64,000 nt of DNA from an uncultured Planctomycetota bacterium. Lineage in GTDB: Bacteria > Planctomycetota > Planctomycetia > Gemmatales > HRBIN36. Positions 1-9,713 of this stretch are shown here, in pieces. The stretch's first letter is position 1. Each line of letters begins with the position of its first letter. The translations under genes and the position numbers were made by a program. The DNA lies in the NCBI GenBank assembly GCA_937944855.1, contig CALFAY010000026.1, positions 53,407 through 117,406 of the forward strand, in the 5' to 3' direction. The notes beneath the pieces are model-generated. The model was not told the DNA's origin and did not search any database. It saw only the letters and a list, made by a program, of their open reading frames with translations.

Positions 1-315
1 CAGATCGGCAGCCGCCACGACTTCATCGCCGGGACGCACCAGGGCTGACAGCACCGCCGATGTTGCTGCCAGTCCAGAAGCAAACGCCGCTGCCTGTTCG
101 CCCTCTTCCAGACTGGCCAGACATTTCTCCAAGGCTGTCCGGGTCGGGTTGGCAGTACGCGAATACTCGTATCCCCGATGTCGGCCCGGAGCGATCTGCG
201 TGAACGTGGATGTCGCATAGATCGGCACCACGGTCGCTCCCGTGGCCGGGTCCGCCTCCTGTCCGATGTGGATGGCCCGGGTGCTGAAACCTGCTTCGAT
301 ACGATCACGCGGCAT
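1..315 (-). CDS. Cystathionine gamma-synthase/lyase family PLP enzyme (N-terminal part, cut by window edge)
   Basis: The minus strand reads an open frame of 105 codons from an ATG at 315 with AGGAG just upstream, running off the window at base 1. The N-terminus has the look of the Cys/Met-metabolism PLP family: FSTRAIHIGQEADP, then VVPIYATSTF, then YEYSRTANPTR, then a Gly/Ala-rich stretch that binds the cofactor phosphate. These enzymes are cytosolic and make or cleave cystathionine. The catalytic lysine lies beyond the window, so synthase, lyase or methionine gamma-lyase activity cannot be told apart. It follows the cystathionine beta-synthase gene by 39 bases on the same strand, which suggests a two-gene transsulfuration operon. 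Confidence 0.85.
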   Translation of the reverse strand, partial: MPRDRIEAGFSTRAIHIGQEADPATGATVVPIYATSTFTQIAPGRHRGYEYSRTANPTRTALEKCLASLEEGEQAAAFASGLAATSAVLSALVRPGDEVVAAADL

Positions 316-354
316 CGTTCCGTTCTCCTTGCCAACCTGCGGGACTTTTCGCCG

Positions 355-1710
<1,356 letters not shown>

Positions 1711-1961
1711 CGCCGAGTTTCCTCCCGACCGCACTCGAGCTGCCAGTTGCCGGGAACATCCCCGCGGAGGCCATTGTCCGCCCACACAGCGGGAAACTCA
1801 AGGGATCACACCTCCTCTGGCCGGGAGATGGCAGATTTCTTGTTCCGGCTGTTAAGACAGGGTACTCTCTTGCGGGATAAGCAAGGACGAAGCCGCATCG
1901 CAACCCGCTTCGCTGCGATGCCAGGATATGCCAGCAGAAGAAGCCCTACGGAGGACCGGAC

Positions 1962-3500
1962 ATGCTTCGGATCGTCACCTTTTCGCTGACCCTTATCGCG
2001 GGAATTGTCCTCGCCGCAGTCGCTTTCGGTGCCTACTGGGAACCGGCCGACCAGGTTAGACAGGGCACGGAACAACCAGGACCGCAGTCTCCCAGCGAGC
2101 CAGAGGCGGTCGTGACGAAAGGTCCGTTCAGCGTTTCCCTGTCGTTTCGCGGCATATTCGAGGCTGCGGAGATTGTTCCCATCTCCATTAACCCTGAAGC
2201 CTGGAAGCCGGATGCAGGAGGCCAGCCCCTGGTCCTTCGCCGCGTCGTTCCGCACGGAACCCGCGTCAGCAAAGGCCAGCCGTTGCTGACGTTCGACTTA
2301 GACCGTCTTACGGAAACGATCCGCGACCTGGAAGCGAATCAACGTCTCAGCCAGCTAGCCATCCAGATCCTGGAGCGGGAGCTTCCGATTCTCAAGGAAT
2401 CCATTCCTCTAGACCTCGCTGCCGCCGACCGTGCCCGCAAGGAGGCCCAGGAAGATCTCGACCGCTTCGTCAAGGAAGACCGTGCCTTCGCCGAGAAGTT
2501 GGCGGACGAAAACGTGAAGCTACGTCGCTTCTTTGTCGAATTCGCCGAGGAGGAGATGCGACAGTTGGAAAAAATGTACAAGGCTGATGATCTTGTCGAA
2601 GACACGGAAAGAATTATCTTGCGCCGTCAACAAATGTATATTGACATGTCTAAATTGCTTCTCGCCCAGGATGAAAAGCAACGCCGAGACCTTCTTCAAT
2701 ATGAATTGCCGCGTAAGGATGTTTCTCTGAGGGAAAAGCTGCTTAAGCTGTCGCTGGAAGATTCCAAGTTGCGAGCCACCTTATCCTTGTCGGCAGAGAG
2801 GAAACAATTGGAGCTGGAGAAGGCCCGAACTGACCTGGACAAGAACGACCAACGGCTAGCCAAGCTCCGGCGTGATCTGAAGTTGCTGGAGGGCATTGTC
2901 GCGCCCAGCGATGGCTACGTCTATTATGGACGCATAGACGACGGACAGTGGCTGGGCTATGAGGAAGCGAAGGGACAACTGGTCCCAGGCAACATCGTTG
3001 TATTGAACAAAGTCCTTATGACCGTCGTAAGCCCGAAGGTATCCCACGTCACGGCCACCATTGACGAGCGTAATCTGCACCTGATTCAACGAGGCGCTAA
3101 AGTTCAACTGTCTCCGACGTCCCGTCCCGATGCCAGATTAAGCGGCGAGGTGGAGAGCGTCACGGCGCTGCCTTCAGCTCCTGAGAAGTTTAAAGTGCGG
3201 ATCACTTTGCCTGAAGTCGGAGACGCTTCTGTTGTTCCGCTCACAACCGTGAATGTTAAGCTGGTTTCCTATTTCCGGGAAGTCGCCCTTACGCTTCCGT
3301 CCGAGGCTGTGCAAACCGACGAGGTGGACGATACGAAGCGCTTCGTCGAAGTCCGCTCGGCCGACGGCAAAAAGATTCGCCGATATATCAAAGTCGGCAA
3401 AGATAACGGCAAGCGCATTGAAATCCTCGAAGGCCTCAGCGAAGGGGATAAGGTTCTACTGCCGGCTTCCGGCGAGAAGCCGGAAGTGGCCTCGAAATAA
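1962..3500 (+). CDS. HlyD/RND-type periplasmic adaptor (membrane fusion protein)
   Basis: This 512-residue protein has an N-terminal membrane anchor (residues about 4-26). A lipoyl/barrel-sandwich half follows (VLRRVVPHGTRVSKGQPLLTF, about 95-115), then a long charged alpha-helical coiled coil (about 120-310), the second lipoyl half (GIVAPSDGYVYYG), and beta-barrel/MP-proximal parts ending in GLSEGDKVLLP. That order defines efflux-type adaptor proteins linking an inner-membrane pump to an outer-membrane channel. No pump or TolC-like gene lies next to it; the next gene, 15 bases downstream, encodes a terpene-cyclase-like repeat protein. The role of the pair is therefore unknown. Confidence 0.8.
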   Translation: MLRIVTFSLTLIAGIVLAAVAFGAYWEPADQVRQGTEQPGPQSPSEPEAVVTKGPFSVSLSFRGIFEAAEIVPISINPEAWKPDAGGQPLVLRRVVPHGTRVSKGQPLLTFDLDRLTETIRDLEANQRLSQLAIQILERELPILKESIPLDLAAADRARKEAQEDLDRFVKEDRAFAEKLADENVKLRRFFVEFAEEEMRQLEKMYKADDLVEDTERIILRRQQMYIDMSKLLLAQDEKQRRDLLQYELPRKDVSLREKLLKLSLEDSKLRATLSLSAERKQLELEKARTDLDKNDQRLAKLRRDLKLLEGIVAPSDGYVYYGRIDDGQWLGYEEAKGQLVPGNIVVLNKVLMTVVSPKVSHVTATIDERNLHLIQRGAKVQLSPTSRPDARLSGEVESVTALPSAPEKFKVRITLPEVGDASVVPLTTVNVKLVSYFREVALTLPSEAVQTDEVDDTKRFVEVRSADGKKIRRYIKVGKDNGKRIEILEGLSEGDKVLLPASGEKPEVASK

Positions 3501-3515
3501 TGGAGGTGGCAGCAA

Positions 3516-4787
3516 ATGAGGCTCCTTCCCACGTGGATTCTGATCGGTACGATCTGCTTTGCCCAAGGCCTGCAGCAGGAAGTTAGGAACAAAGCGCCGG
3601 GGTCGCTGGCGGCCGGTGCTCGACTTTATCCAGGGGTAAACGAAGAGGATTCGAAACCGGCCCGGGAGGAAACCTGGCCCAAGCCGCCGCCTCCGGAGCC
3701 GCTTTCTCCGGACACGCTTGACGCTTCGATCCGGCGCGGCATCGCCTATCTTCTCCAAGCTCAAAATCAAGATGGCTCATGGGGCAGCCACGAATTGCGG
3801 GGAGGCGTGGAAATTTATGCTCCGGTTCCTGGAGCGCACCAGGCTTTCCGGGCGGCGGTCACGGCCTTGTGCATCTCCGCATTGTTAGAGACGGGTGATA
3901 AGTCAGAAACGGTCCAACATGGCCTGGATCGCGCCGAGAACTGGCTGATGCAGAACCTGCCGAAGGTCCGGCGCGCTAATGGCGGGGCGATTTATAATGT
4001 CTGGACCCACGGCTATGGGATTCAAGCCTTGGTACGGATGCACAAGCGTCGTCCTGAGGACATCCAGCGCCGTAAGCGCATCGAGGAGTTAATTCGCCAC
4101 CAAATGAACATGCTGGAGCGGTACGAGTCTGTGGACGGCGGCTGGGGTTACTATGACTTCCGTGCCTCTGCTCAAAAGCCCGGAAGCGATTCAACGAGCT
4201 TCACTACTGCCGCGATCCTGGTCGGCCTTTATGAAGCTAAACAGATTGGCATCGACCCGCCGGAGAAGCTGGTCCAGCGCGCCGTTGATTCCATCGTGCG
4301 ACAGCGGCTTAAAGACTTCAGCTATCTGTACGGGGAATACTTGAAATGGGACCCGGTGGATCCGATCAATCGTCCGGGAGGGAGCCTGGGTCGCAGTCAG
4401 TGCTGCAACGCTGCCCTCAGGATGTGGGGGGACGCCAAGATCACGGACGAAGTCCTCATGATCTGGCTGGACCGCCTTATCGCCCGCAACGGCTGGCTGG
4501 ACATGGGCCGCAAAACGGTTTATCCCCACGAGTCCTTCTTCGCCGTTGCTGGTTATTTCTTCTACTTCGGACACTATTATGCCGGCTTGTGCATCGAGAT
4601 GCTGCCGACGGATAAACGTCCTTTTTATCAGGAACACGTCGCCCACATTATGATCCGACTTCAGGAGAAAGACGGCTCCTGGTTCGATTACGTGCTTTAC
4701 GACTACCACAAGGCTTACGGAACAGCTTTCGCGCTGATGACCTTACAGCGGTGCAAACGCACGCAAGAAAACCCGCAGCGCAACTGA
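3516..4787 (+). CDS. Exported prenyltransferase/squalene-cyclase-like repeat protein
   Basis: This 423-residue protein starts with a signal-like segment (RLLPTWILIGTICFAQG). From about residue 70 it carries QW-type repeats of the alpha/alpha-toroid found in terpene cyclases and prenyltransferases, such as YLLQAQNQDGSWG, YESVDGGWGYYDF and RLQEKDGSWFDY. Catalytic DXDD or zinc-site motifs are not obvious, so it is probably a binding or structural toroid rather than a cyclase. Planctomycetes carry many such proteins of unknown function. The start has GGAGG 10 bases upstream and lies 15 bases after the HlyD-like gene, so the two are probably one operon. Confidence 0.75.
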   Translation: MRLLPTWILIGTICFAQGLQQEVRNKAPGSLAAGARLYPGVNEEDSKPAREETWPKPPPPEPLSPDTLDASIRRGIAYLLQAQNQDGSWGSHELRGGVEIYAPVPGAHQAFRAAVTALCISALLETGDKSETVQHGLDRAENWLMQNLPKVRRANGGAIYNVWTHGYGIQALVRMHKRRPEDIQRRKRIEELIRHQMNMLERYESVDGGWGYYDFRASAQKPGSDSTSFTTAAILVGLYEAKQIGIDPPEKLVQRAVDSIVRQRLKDFSYLYGEYLKWDPVDPINRPGGSLGRSQCCNAALRMWGDAKITDEVLMIWLDRLIARNGWLDMGRKTVYPHESFFAVAGYFFYFGHYYAGLCIEMLPTDKRPFYQEHVAHIMIRLQEKDGSWFDYVLYDYHKAYGTAFALMTLQRCKRTQENPQRN

Positions 4788-4815
4788 TGAAGTCAGACTC
4801 CAGCGGTCAGCCGGG

Positions 4816-6009
4816 CTACATTCGGCCGCGAAGCATGCCGTGCCAGTACATCCACGGCAGGCCGTACTTCTTCAACAGCCACATGGAATAGCGTTCCTTG
4901 GACTGATCGAACGGGAAACTTTCCTTGGGCTGGTGGTCGTAATCGAACTCCGCGAGGACCAGTCGGCCATAGGCGGTGACGATCGGACAAGAGGTATAGC
5001 CGTCGTAGCGGGCCGGTAGCGGCTTGCCCTGCATGGCCGACAGCAGATTGGCTACCAGAACTGGGGCCTGTTTGCGGATGGCGGCGCCGGTCTTCGAGGT
5101 GGGCAGATTCGCGTTGTCGCCCAGGGCGAAGACATTGGCATAACGGACGTGCTGGAGGGTGTATTTGTCCACGTCGCACCAGCCCTGAGCGTCGGCCAGG
5201 GGACTGTTTTGCACGCACTCCGGCGGACCCATCGGCGGCGTGACGTGGATCAGGTCGTAGGGCAGGACGACCGGCTGTTTGGTGTCCAGGTGTTCGAAGA
5301 CTGCTTCTTTGGTGTCAGGCCGAATGGCGATCAGATTGTGATGAAAGCGGGTCTCGATGCCGTAACGGGCCACGACCTTTTCCAGTGTGGCCGCATACTT
5401 CGCAATGGCAAAAATCTTGGCCCCGGCGGTAGCGTAGATGATCTTGCTCTGAGCCAGGACCCCATGACGACGGAAATAGTCCGCCGCCAGGTACATGATC
5501 TTCTGCGGAGCGCCGCCGCACTTGACCGCCGTGTTGGGCATGGTGAACAACGCCTGCCCGCCGCGGAAGTTCCGGATGCACTCCCAGGTGTAGTCCACGT
5601 GTTGATAGCTGTAGTTGCTGCACACTCCGCCTTTGCCCAGCGCCTCAGCCAGACCGGCGATCTTGTCCCACAGGATGCGGATGCCGACGGCCACGACCAG
5701 CCAATCGTAACCGATGCGGCGGCCGTCGCTGAGGACCACGGCGTTCTGGGCGGGGTCAAAGCTGGCCACCGTGCTTCGGATCCAGGTTGCCCCGTGGCGA
5801 ATGAACTCGGATTCGGGCCGGACGCTGGCTTCCTTGGGAAAGACGCCGCCTCCGACCAGCGTCCACAGGGGTTGGTAGTAATGCTTGTCGGACGGTTCGA
5901 TGATGGCGAGGTCCAGCCTGGCATCCGCCCGCCGCAGCCGTGCCGCCACGGTGATGCCCGCCGTTCCCCCACCGACGATGACGATCTGGTGTTTTTCCCC
6001 GGTACTCAT
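4816..6009 (-). CDS. sqr: Sulfide:quinone oxidoreductase, type II (SQOR-like)
   Basis: This 397-residue flavoprotein has the FAD-binding GGGTAG loop at residues 13-18 and a second nucleotide-binding region around YDWLVVAVG. It also has the SQOR signature VKCGGAPQKIMYL with Cys164. The C-terminus (YDGYTSCP, then FDYDHQPKESFPFDQSKER) closely resembles mitochondrial SQOR. Such enzymes oxidise sulfide at the membrane, pass electrons to quinone and form a persulfide. At the position of the second redox cysteine of the human enzyme (GDCTNLPTSK) this protein has Asn299 (GDNANLPTSK). Cys130, Cys144, Cys267-region and Cys278 are other candidates. It is the last gene of a four-gene sulfide-oxidation operon, and GGGAGGG precedes its ATG. 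Confidence 0.92.
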   Translation of the reverse strand: MSTGEKHQIVIVGGGTAGITVAARLRRADARLDLAIIEPSDKHYYQPLWTLVGGGVFPKEASVRPESEFIRHGATWIRSTVASFDPAQNAVVLSDGRRIGYDWLVVAVGIRILWDKIAGLAEALGKGGVCSNYSYQHVDYTWECIRNFRGGQALFTMPNTAVKCGGAPQKIMYLAADYFRRHGVLAQSKIIYATAGAKIFAIAKYAATLEKVVARYGIETRFHHNLIAIRPDTKEAVFEHLDTKQPVVLPYDLIHVTPPMGPPECVQNSPLADAQGWCDVDKYTLQHVRYANVFALGDNANLPTSKTGAAIRKQAPVLVANLLSAMQGKPLPARYDGYTSCPIVTAYGRLVLAEFDYDHQPKESFPFDQSKERYSMWLLKKYGLPWMYWHGMLRGRM

Positions 6010-6082
6010 CGCCGACCCTCCCTGTGAACGCTGGGCCGATGGGGAGCGCTGAACTGAAGTAGCCTGCGCTTGCCGCTTCGCC

Positions 6083-7486
6083 CTATACGGTAGGCAGAGC
6101 GGCTGCCTTCCAAGCGGTCATGCCGCCGATGACGTTGCTGACGTCCGTGTAACCCTCACGCTTCAAGAACGACGCCGCAATCGAACCACGATAACCGCTG
6201 CCGCACACGACCACAACCGGCTTGTCCCGCGGAACTTCCGCGAAGCGTTCCTCCAATTGACCGCCGTGGATGTGGATGGCCCCTTCGATGTGTCCGGCGT
6301 TCCACTCAGCCTCGGTGCGCACGTCCAGCACGGTCGGACGCTTGCCGTCTTTCAACTGGCTGGCCAGGTCATGCACCGAGAGAGTGGCGATGCGTTCCAA
6401 AGGATACCCGGCCGTCTCCCAGGCTTCAATGCCCCCGTCCAGGTAGCCTTGCACGTCGTCGAGGCCGACGCGGATCAGGTGCGTCACCACCGCGGGCAGA
6501 TCGTGGGGGTCGTCAAGCACCAGATTGATCGGCGTGTCGTAGGGCAGGACCCAGCCGGCCCAGGTCGGGAGGTTGTGGCCCAGCGGGATGTTGATCGAGC
6601 CGGGAATGTGGGCGGCGGCGAAGGCTTCCTTCGGCCGCACGTCCAGAATCAAGCACTTTTCGCAGACCCGGTCCCGGATTTCCCGGGCCGGGATGCGGCG
6701 TTGTCCAGGCAGTTCCACGCCGATGATCTTCGGACCCGCGGCGTTGACCTGCTTCATGCGGCGGAAATAGGGCGGAGCGATCGGCATGCCTTCCAGCAGC
6801 CGGGCGATCCAGGTGGGTTCGTCGGCGGGTTTGAGGGACGGATTGAAACGCCGTTCGTAGCCCAGCGTCGTCGCACTGCGGGTTCCTAGCGCCTTGCCGC
6901 ACAGCGAACCGGCCCCGTGTCCGGGATAAATCTCCATGTAATCCGGCAGCGGAGGCAGCACGTTGAACACGCTCTGATACAACTGATGAGCCAGCTTCTT
7001 GCGGGCCTCCTCGCCGAGCAGGTCCGGACGGCCGACATCGCCGACAAACAAAAAGTCGCCGGTCAGGGCCAGCCAGGGCGTTTCCTTGCTCCGCGTGTGG
7101 TCGAAAACCAGCCAGGTCAGGTGTTCGTAAGTGTGGCCGGGCGTGTGCAGGGCCTTGAGCCGCACGGAACCCATGATGATTTCGTCGCCGTTCTTGAGCA
7201 CATGATCGGCATACGGCGGCGTCCACTCCTTGCCGCCCAGACCGGACACGTGCACCTGGGCCGTACCGCCGCTGCGCGCCTTCAACTCCGCCGAGCCGCT
7301 GACGTAGTCGGCATGCACGTGGGTTTCCAGAATGTGCGTGATCCGTAAACCCTCCGCCTTGGCGATGGCCAGGTACTCATCGACATCCCGGGTCGCGTCA
7401 ATCACGGCACATTCCTTGGTCCGCTCATCGCCGACCAGGTACGAGTAGATGGCCAACCCAGGAACGAAGCGTTGTCGGAAGAACAT
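6083..7486 (-). CDS. Metallo-beta-lactamase persulfide dioxygenase fused to two rhodanese domains
   Basis: This 467-residue protein joins an ETHE1/BaeB-like metallo-beta-lactamase domain (about 1-260) to two rhodanese domains. The first domain has the metal motif THVHADYVSG with His56, His58 and Asp60, and later GHTYEH and YPGHGAGS. The first rhodanese domain (about 265-355) has no active-site cysteine. The second (about 370-467) has Cys428 in VVVVCGSGYRGS. The family oxidises glutathione or low-molecular-weight persulfide to sulfite, and the active rhodanese can transfer sulfane sulfur to sulfite to give thiosulfate. Its place between the sulfite exporter and the SQR gene, with a 3-base gap to the exporter stop, fits that role. 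Confidence 0.9.
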   Translation of the reverse strand: MFFRQRFVPGLAIYSYLVGDERTKECAVIDATRDVDEYLAIAKAEGLRITHILETHVHADYVSGSAELKARSGGTAQVHVSGLGGKEWTPPYADHVLKNGDEIIMGSVRLKALHTPGHTYEHLTWLVFDHTRSKETPWLALTGDFLFVGDVGRPDLLGEEARKKLAHQLYQSVFNVLPPLPDYMEIYPGHGAGSLCGKALGTRSATTLGYERRFNPSLKPADEPTWIARLLEGMPIAPPYFRRMKQVNAAGPKIIGVELPGQRRIPAREIRDRVCEKCLILDVRPKEAFAAAHIPGSINIPLGHNLPTWAGWVLPYDTPINLVLDDPHDLPAVVTHLIRVGLDDVQGYLDGGIEAWETAGYPLERIATLSVHDLASQLKDGKRPTVLDVRTEAEWNAGHIEGAIHIHGGQLEERFAEVPRDKPVVVVCGSGYRGSIAASFLKREGYTDVSNVIGGMTAWKAAALPTV

Positions 7487-7489
7487 TGG

Positions 7490-8272
7490 TCAACCTCCCG
7501 TCGAATACAAGGTTTGGAACAGGATGAACAGGGCGACGGCGACGATGACGGCCGCGAAGATGCGTCTGAGGGCGATTCCCGAGAGTCGTCGCGCCAGCGG
7601 AATCGCCAGGGCCAGCCCCCCGGCACCCCCGAGCACGAATGCCGCCGTGACGTCCCACGACAACGGCCGACCTGCGCTGAGGTGCGAAATCACTCCGCCC
7701 AGACTGATCAACGCAATGACCAGCAGCGAGGTGGCCGTCGCCCGGTGCATCTCCATGCCGCCGACCAGAACCAGCGCCGGAACGATCAGGAAGCCGCCGC
7801 CCACGCCGAACATGCCGGAAAGAATGCCCACGGCCAGTCCTGATCCAGCCAACGTCAGCCAGCGGAGCCAGGACGGATACTCCGACTGAGTCGCGACGGG
7901 TGCTCGCCCCGCGGCGCGCGTGACCCAGGCCATGCGGAAGGCGATGACCAGCATCAACGCCGCGAACATCACCAGCAGCAGGGTTTCTGGCAGTTGCCCG
8001 TGCAGCCAGACGCCCAGGGGCGTACCAGCCATGCCGACCAGGGCGAAGACGACGCCGGCGACGATCTGAAGCTCTCCCGTCCGCAGCCGTCCCAAGGCTC
8101 CAAGCAAAGACGTCGAGCCGACCGCCGCCAGCGATACGCCTACCGCCTCCTTGAACGGCATCCCCAGACCGTACATCAGCAGCGGCACGGCGAAGATGGA
8201 ACCGCCTCCGCCCGTCAATCCCAGCGAGAATCCGACCACCAGGCCGAATAGCAGGCTCAGGCCGAGGTGCAT
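7490..8272 (-). CDS. TauE/SafE family sulfite/anion exporter
   Basis: This 260-residue polytopic membrane protein has about eight hydrophobic segments. The first repeat begins GFSLGLTGGGGSIFAVPLL and the second GILSGMFGVGGGFLIVPAL, the duplicated Gly-rich motif of TauE/SafE permeases. In sulfide-oxidation operons such permeases are thought to export sulfite or thiosulfate. The ATG at 8272 is the natural start (MHLGLSLLFG); the open frame extends upstream only as a shadow of the preceding gene. Its first 16 bases overlap the end of the YgaP-like gene, which indicates translational coupling. Confidence 0.88.
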   Translation of the reverse strand: MHLGLSLLFGLVVGFSLGLTGGGGSIFAVPLLMYGLGMPFKEAVGVSLAAVGSTSLLGALGRLRTGELQIVAGVVFALVGMAGTPLGVWLHGQLPETLLLVMFAALMLVIAFRMAWVTRAAGRAPVATQSEYPSWLRWLTLAGSGLAVGILSGMFGVGGGFLIVPALVLVGGMEMHRATATSLLVIALISLGGVISHLSAGRPLSWDVTAAFVLGGAGGLALAIPLARRLSGIALRRIFAAVIVAVALFILFQTLYSTGG

Positions 8273-8877
8273 GGCGCTTCCTTGATCGCCTCGTTCTTCT
8301 TGACCGGCTCCGCGGCGGCCGGGGCGGACTCGCTCCTGGCACAACACGCGCCTGCCTGGTTCCACGGCATCCTGGCCAGGATCATCGCCATGCCGCAGGT
8401 GTCTGTGATGCCCGCGAACACCAGACCGGCCCCGACGAAGGCAGCGATCGCAGCGAAGTACGGATGCACGAACAAGCCCAACAGTGAACTGACCACCACG
8501 ATCAACCCAGCTGCGATCCGCACCTGCCGCTCCAGGGACATGACCTTGCGGCCGCGGTTGACAGGAAACCCGGCCTGCTCCCAGGCCAGCGTCCCGCCTT
8601 CGACGCAGACCACGTTGTCGAACCCGGCCGCGAGGAACTTCTCATACGCCTTGCGAGCACGGTTACCCGAGCGGCACAGGACGTAGAGCGGCTCCGACGT
8701 GCCGTTCCGCCCAGCCATGAAGGTCTTGGGATCGAGTCGATCCAGGGGCACCAGATTGGCTCCCGGAACGTGAAGCTCCTGAAACTCCGCCGGCGTCCGC
8801 ACGTCGAGCAGTTCGACCTTCTCGCCGCGAAGGATCTTCTCCCGCAATTCCTGAACATTGATCGTTTTCACTGCCAT
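8257..8877 (-). CDS. Rhodanese with C-terminal YgaP-like membrane domain
   Basis: This 206-residue protein has an N-terminal rhodanese domain with active-site Cys68 in LYVLCRSGNRARKA. Two hydrophobic helices follow (about 118-160; RQVRIAAGLIVVVSSLLG, then FAAIAAFVGAGLVFAGITD), ending in the DTCGMAMILARMPWN motif of the YgaP/DUF2892 family. YgaP is a membrane-bound sulfur transferase. The C-terminal tail is a low-complexity Ala/Lys extension. A good ribosome site (GGGAGGAG) precedes the ATG. It is the first gene of the minus-strand sulfide-oxidation operon. Confidence 0.88.
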   Translation of the reverse strand: MAVKTINVQELREKILRGEKVELLDVRTPAEFQELHVPGANLVPLDRLDPKTFMAGRNGTSEPLYVLCRSGNRARKAYEKFLAAGFDNVVCVEGGTLAWEQAGFPVNRGRKVMSLERQVRIAAGLIVVVSSLLGLFVHPYFAAIAAFVGAGLVFAGITDTCGMAMILARMPWNQAGACCARSESAPAAAEPVKKNEAIKEAPCTSA

Positions 8878-9088
8878 GAAACTCCTCCCGAGGATCCGAC
8901 TGTGAATCGGCGCATCGAAGGGAAACGATCCAGACTCCAGCCCTTCTCCTTCCGGCCCTGCCGATTCACAGCCTTCGCCAGGAATGATCCGCCAGGACTG
9001 AAACGGTTACATCAGGAGGACCCCAAACGGCAGCCGTTACATCGTGAAAGCTTTTTCCCCGCACGGGTTAGACCTCTCACAAATTCAT

Positions 9089-9117
9089 TTGACACCGCAT
9101 CCGTTCGTCATTAGACT
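9089..9117 (+). promoter_or_regulatory. Sigma-70-type promoter candidate
   Basis: TTGACA at 9089-9094 and TAGACT at 9112-9117 are separated by exactly 17 bases. The position is about 30 bases upstream of the ATG at 9148, so it would drive the small secreted protein there. The match is a visual one only. Confidence 0.5.
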
Positions 9118-9147
9118 CCAGACGTTTTCCTTTCCCTTGGTTCGATC

Positions 9148-9615
9148 ATGGCCGGATGTTGGGAGCGATTCCTGATCGGCATGTTCCGCTGGCTGGCAGC
9201 GTTGCTCGGCGTTCTTGTCGCAGCCCTGCCCGCCGGCGCGGAATGCCATCACTGGCTGCCCGGCAAGTCAGGCCTTTGGACCCACCCGCTCCTCTCGGGT
9301 GGGGATGTCTTGGCTGATTTCTCAGGGCTTTCGGACGGGGAAAGAGGGAAGGATTCCGCGCCGTCAGATGCAGGACGGCCCACACTGCCGCTGGCTCCGC
9401 GTCCGTGGGGACAGTGCCCCGCGGGTATCCGCTGCGGCGGCCACGACTCCGACGCGCCGCTTCCGAAGGTGGTCACTCCCGAACGGCCTGATGCCTGGGT
9501 CTGCTCCGACGCTTTGACCTCGGAGAGCAAACCGCAACTTCTGCCTCTTGATCTGGGCAGCCTGTACTTCCTGCTCCTGTCCCATCGTCTGGAAAGACCT
9601 CCGCGCAACGGATGA
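9148..9615 (+). CDS. Small exported protein of unknown function
   Basis: The 155-residue frame starts with a clear signal peptide (FRWLAALLGVLVAALPAGAE, about residues 13-32) followed by a Pro/Gly/Asp-rich, probably disordered body. It ends with a hydrophobic stretch GSLYFLLLSHRLERP. No family is recognised. A sigma-70-like promoter lies just upstream, and the gene is followed about 100 bases later by the DUF1559 pseudopilin gene. A second in-frame methionine (MFRWLAALLG) is an equally good start. The low conservation potential of the body makes it only moderately certain that this is a real protein. Confidence 0.5.
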   Translation: MAGCWERFLIGMFRWLAALLGVLVAALPAGAECHHWLPGKSGLWTHPLLSGGDVLADFSGLSDGERGKDSAPSDAGRPTLPLAPRPWGQCPAGIRCGGHDSDAPLPKVVTPERPDAWVCSDALTSESKPQLLPLDLGSLYFLLLSHRLERPPRNG

Positions 9616-9713
9616 CCTGAAGTCCCCCTCATCGTTGTTCACCGCTGTACGGTCCGGGCCAGAGATGGTCCGTCGGTTCGCATTTTGTAACCCTCTTTTC
9701 ATCGAGGTCATCC

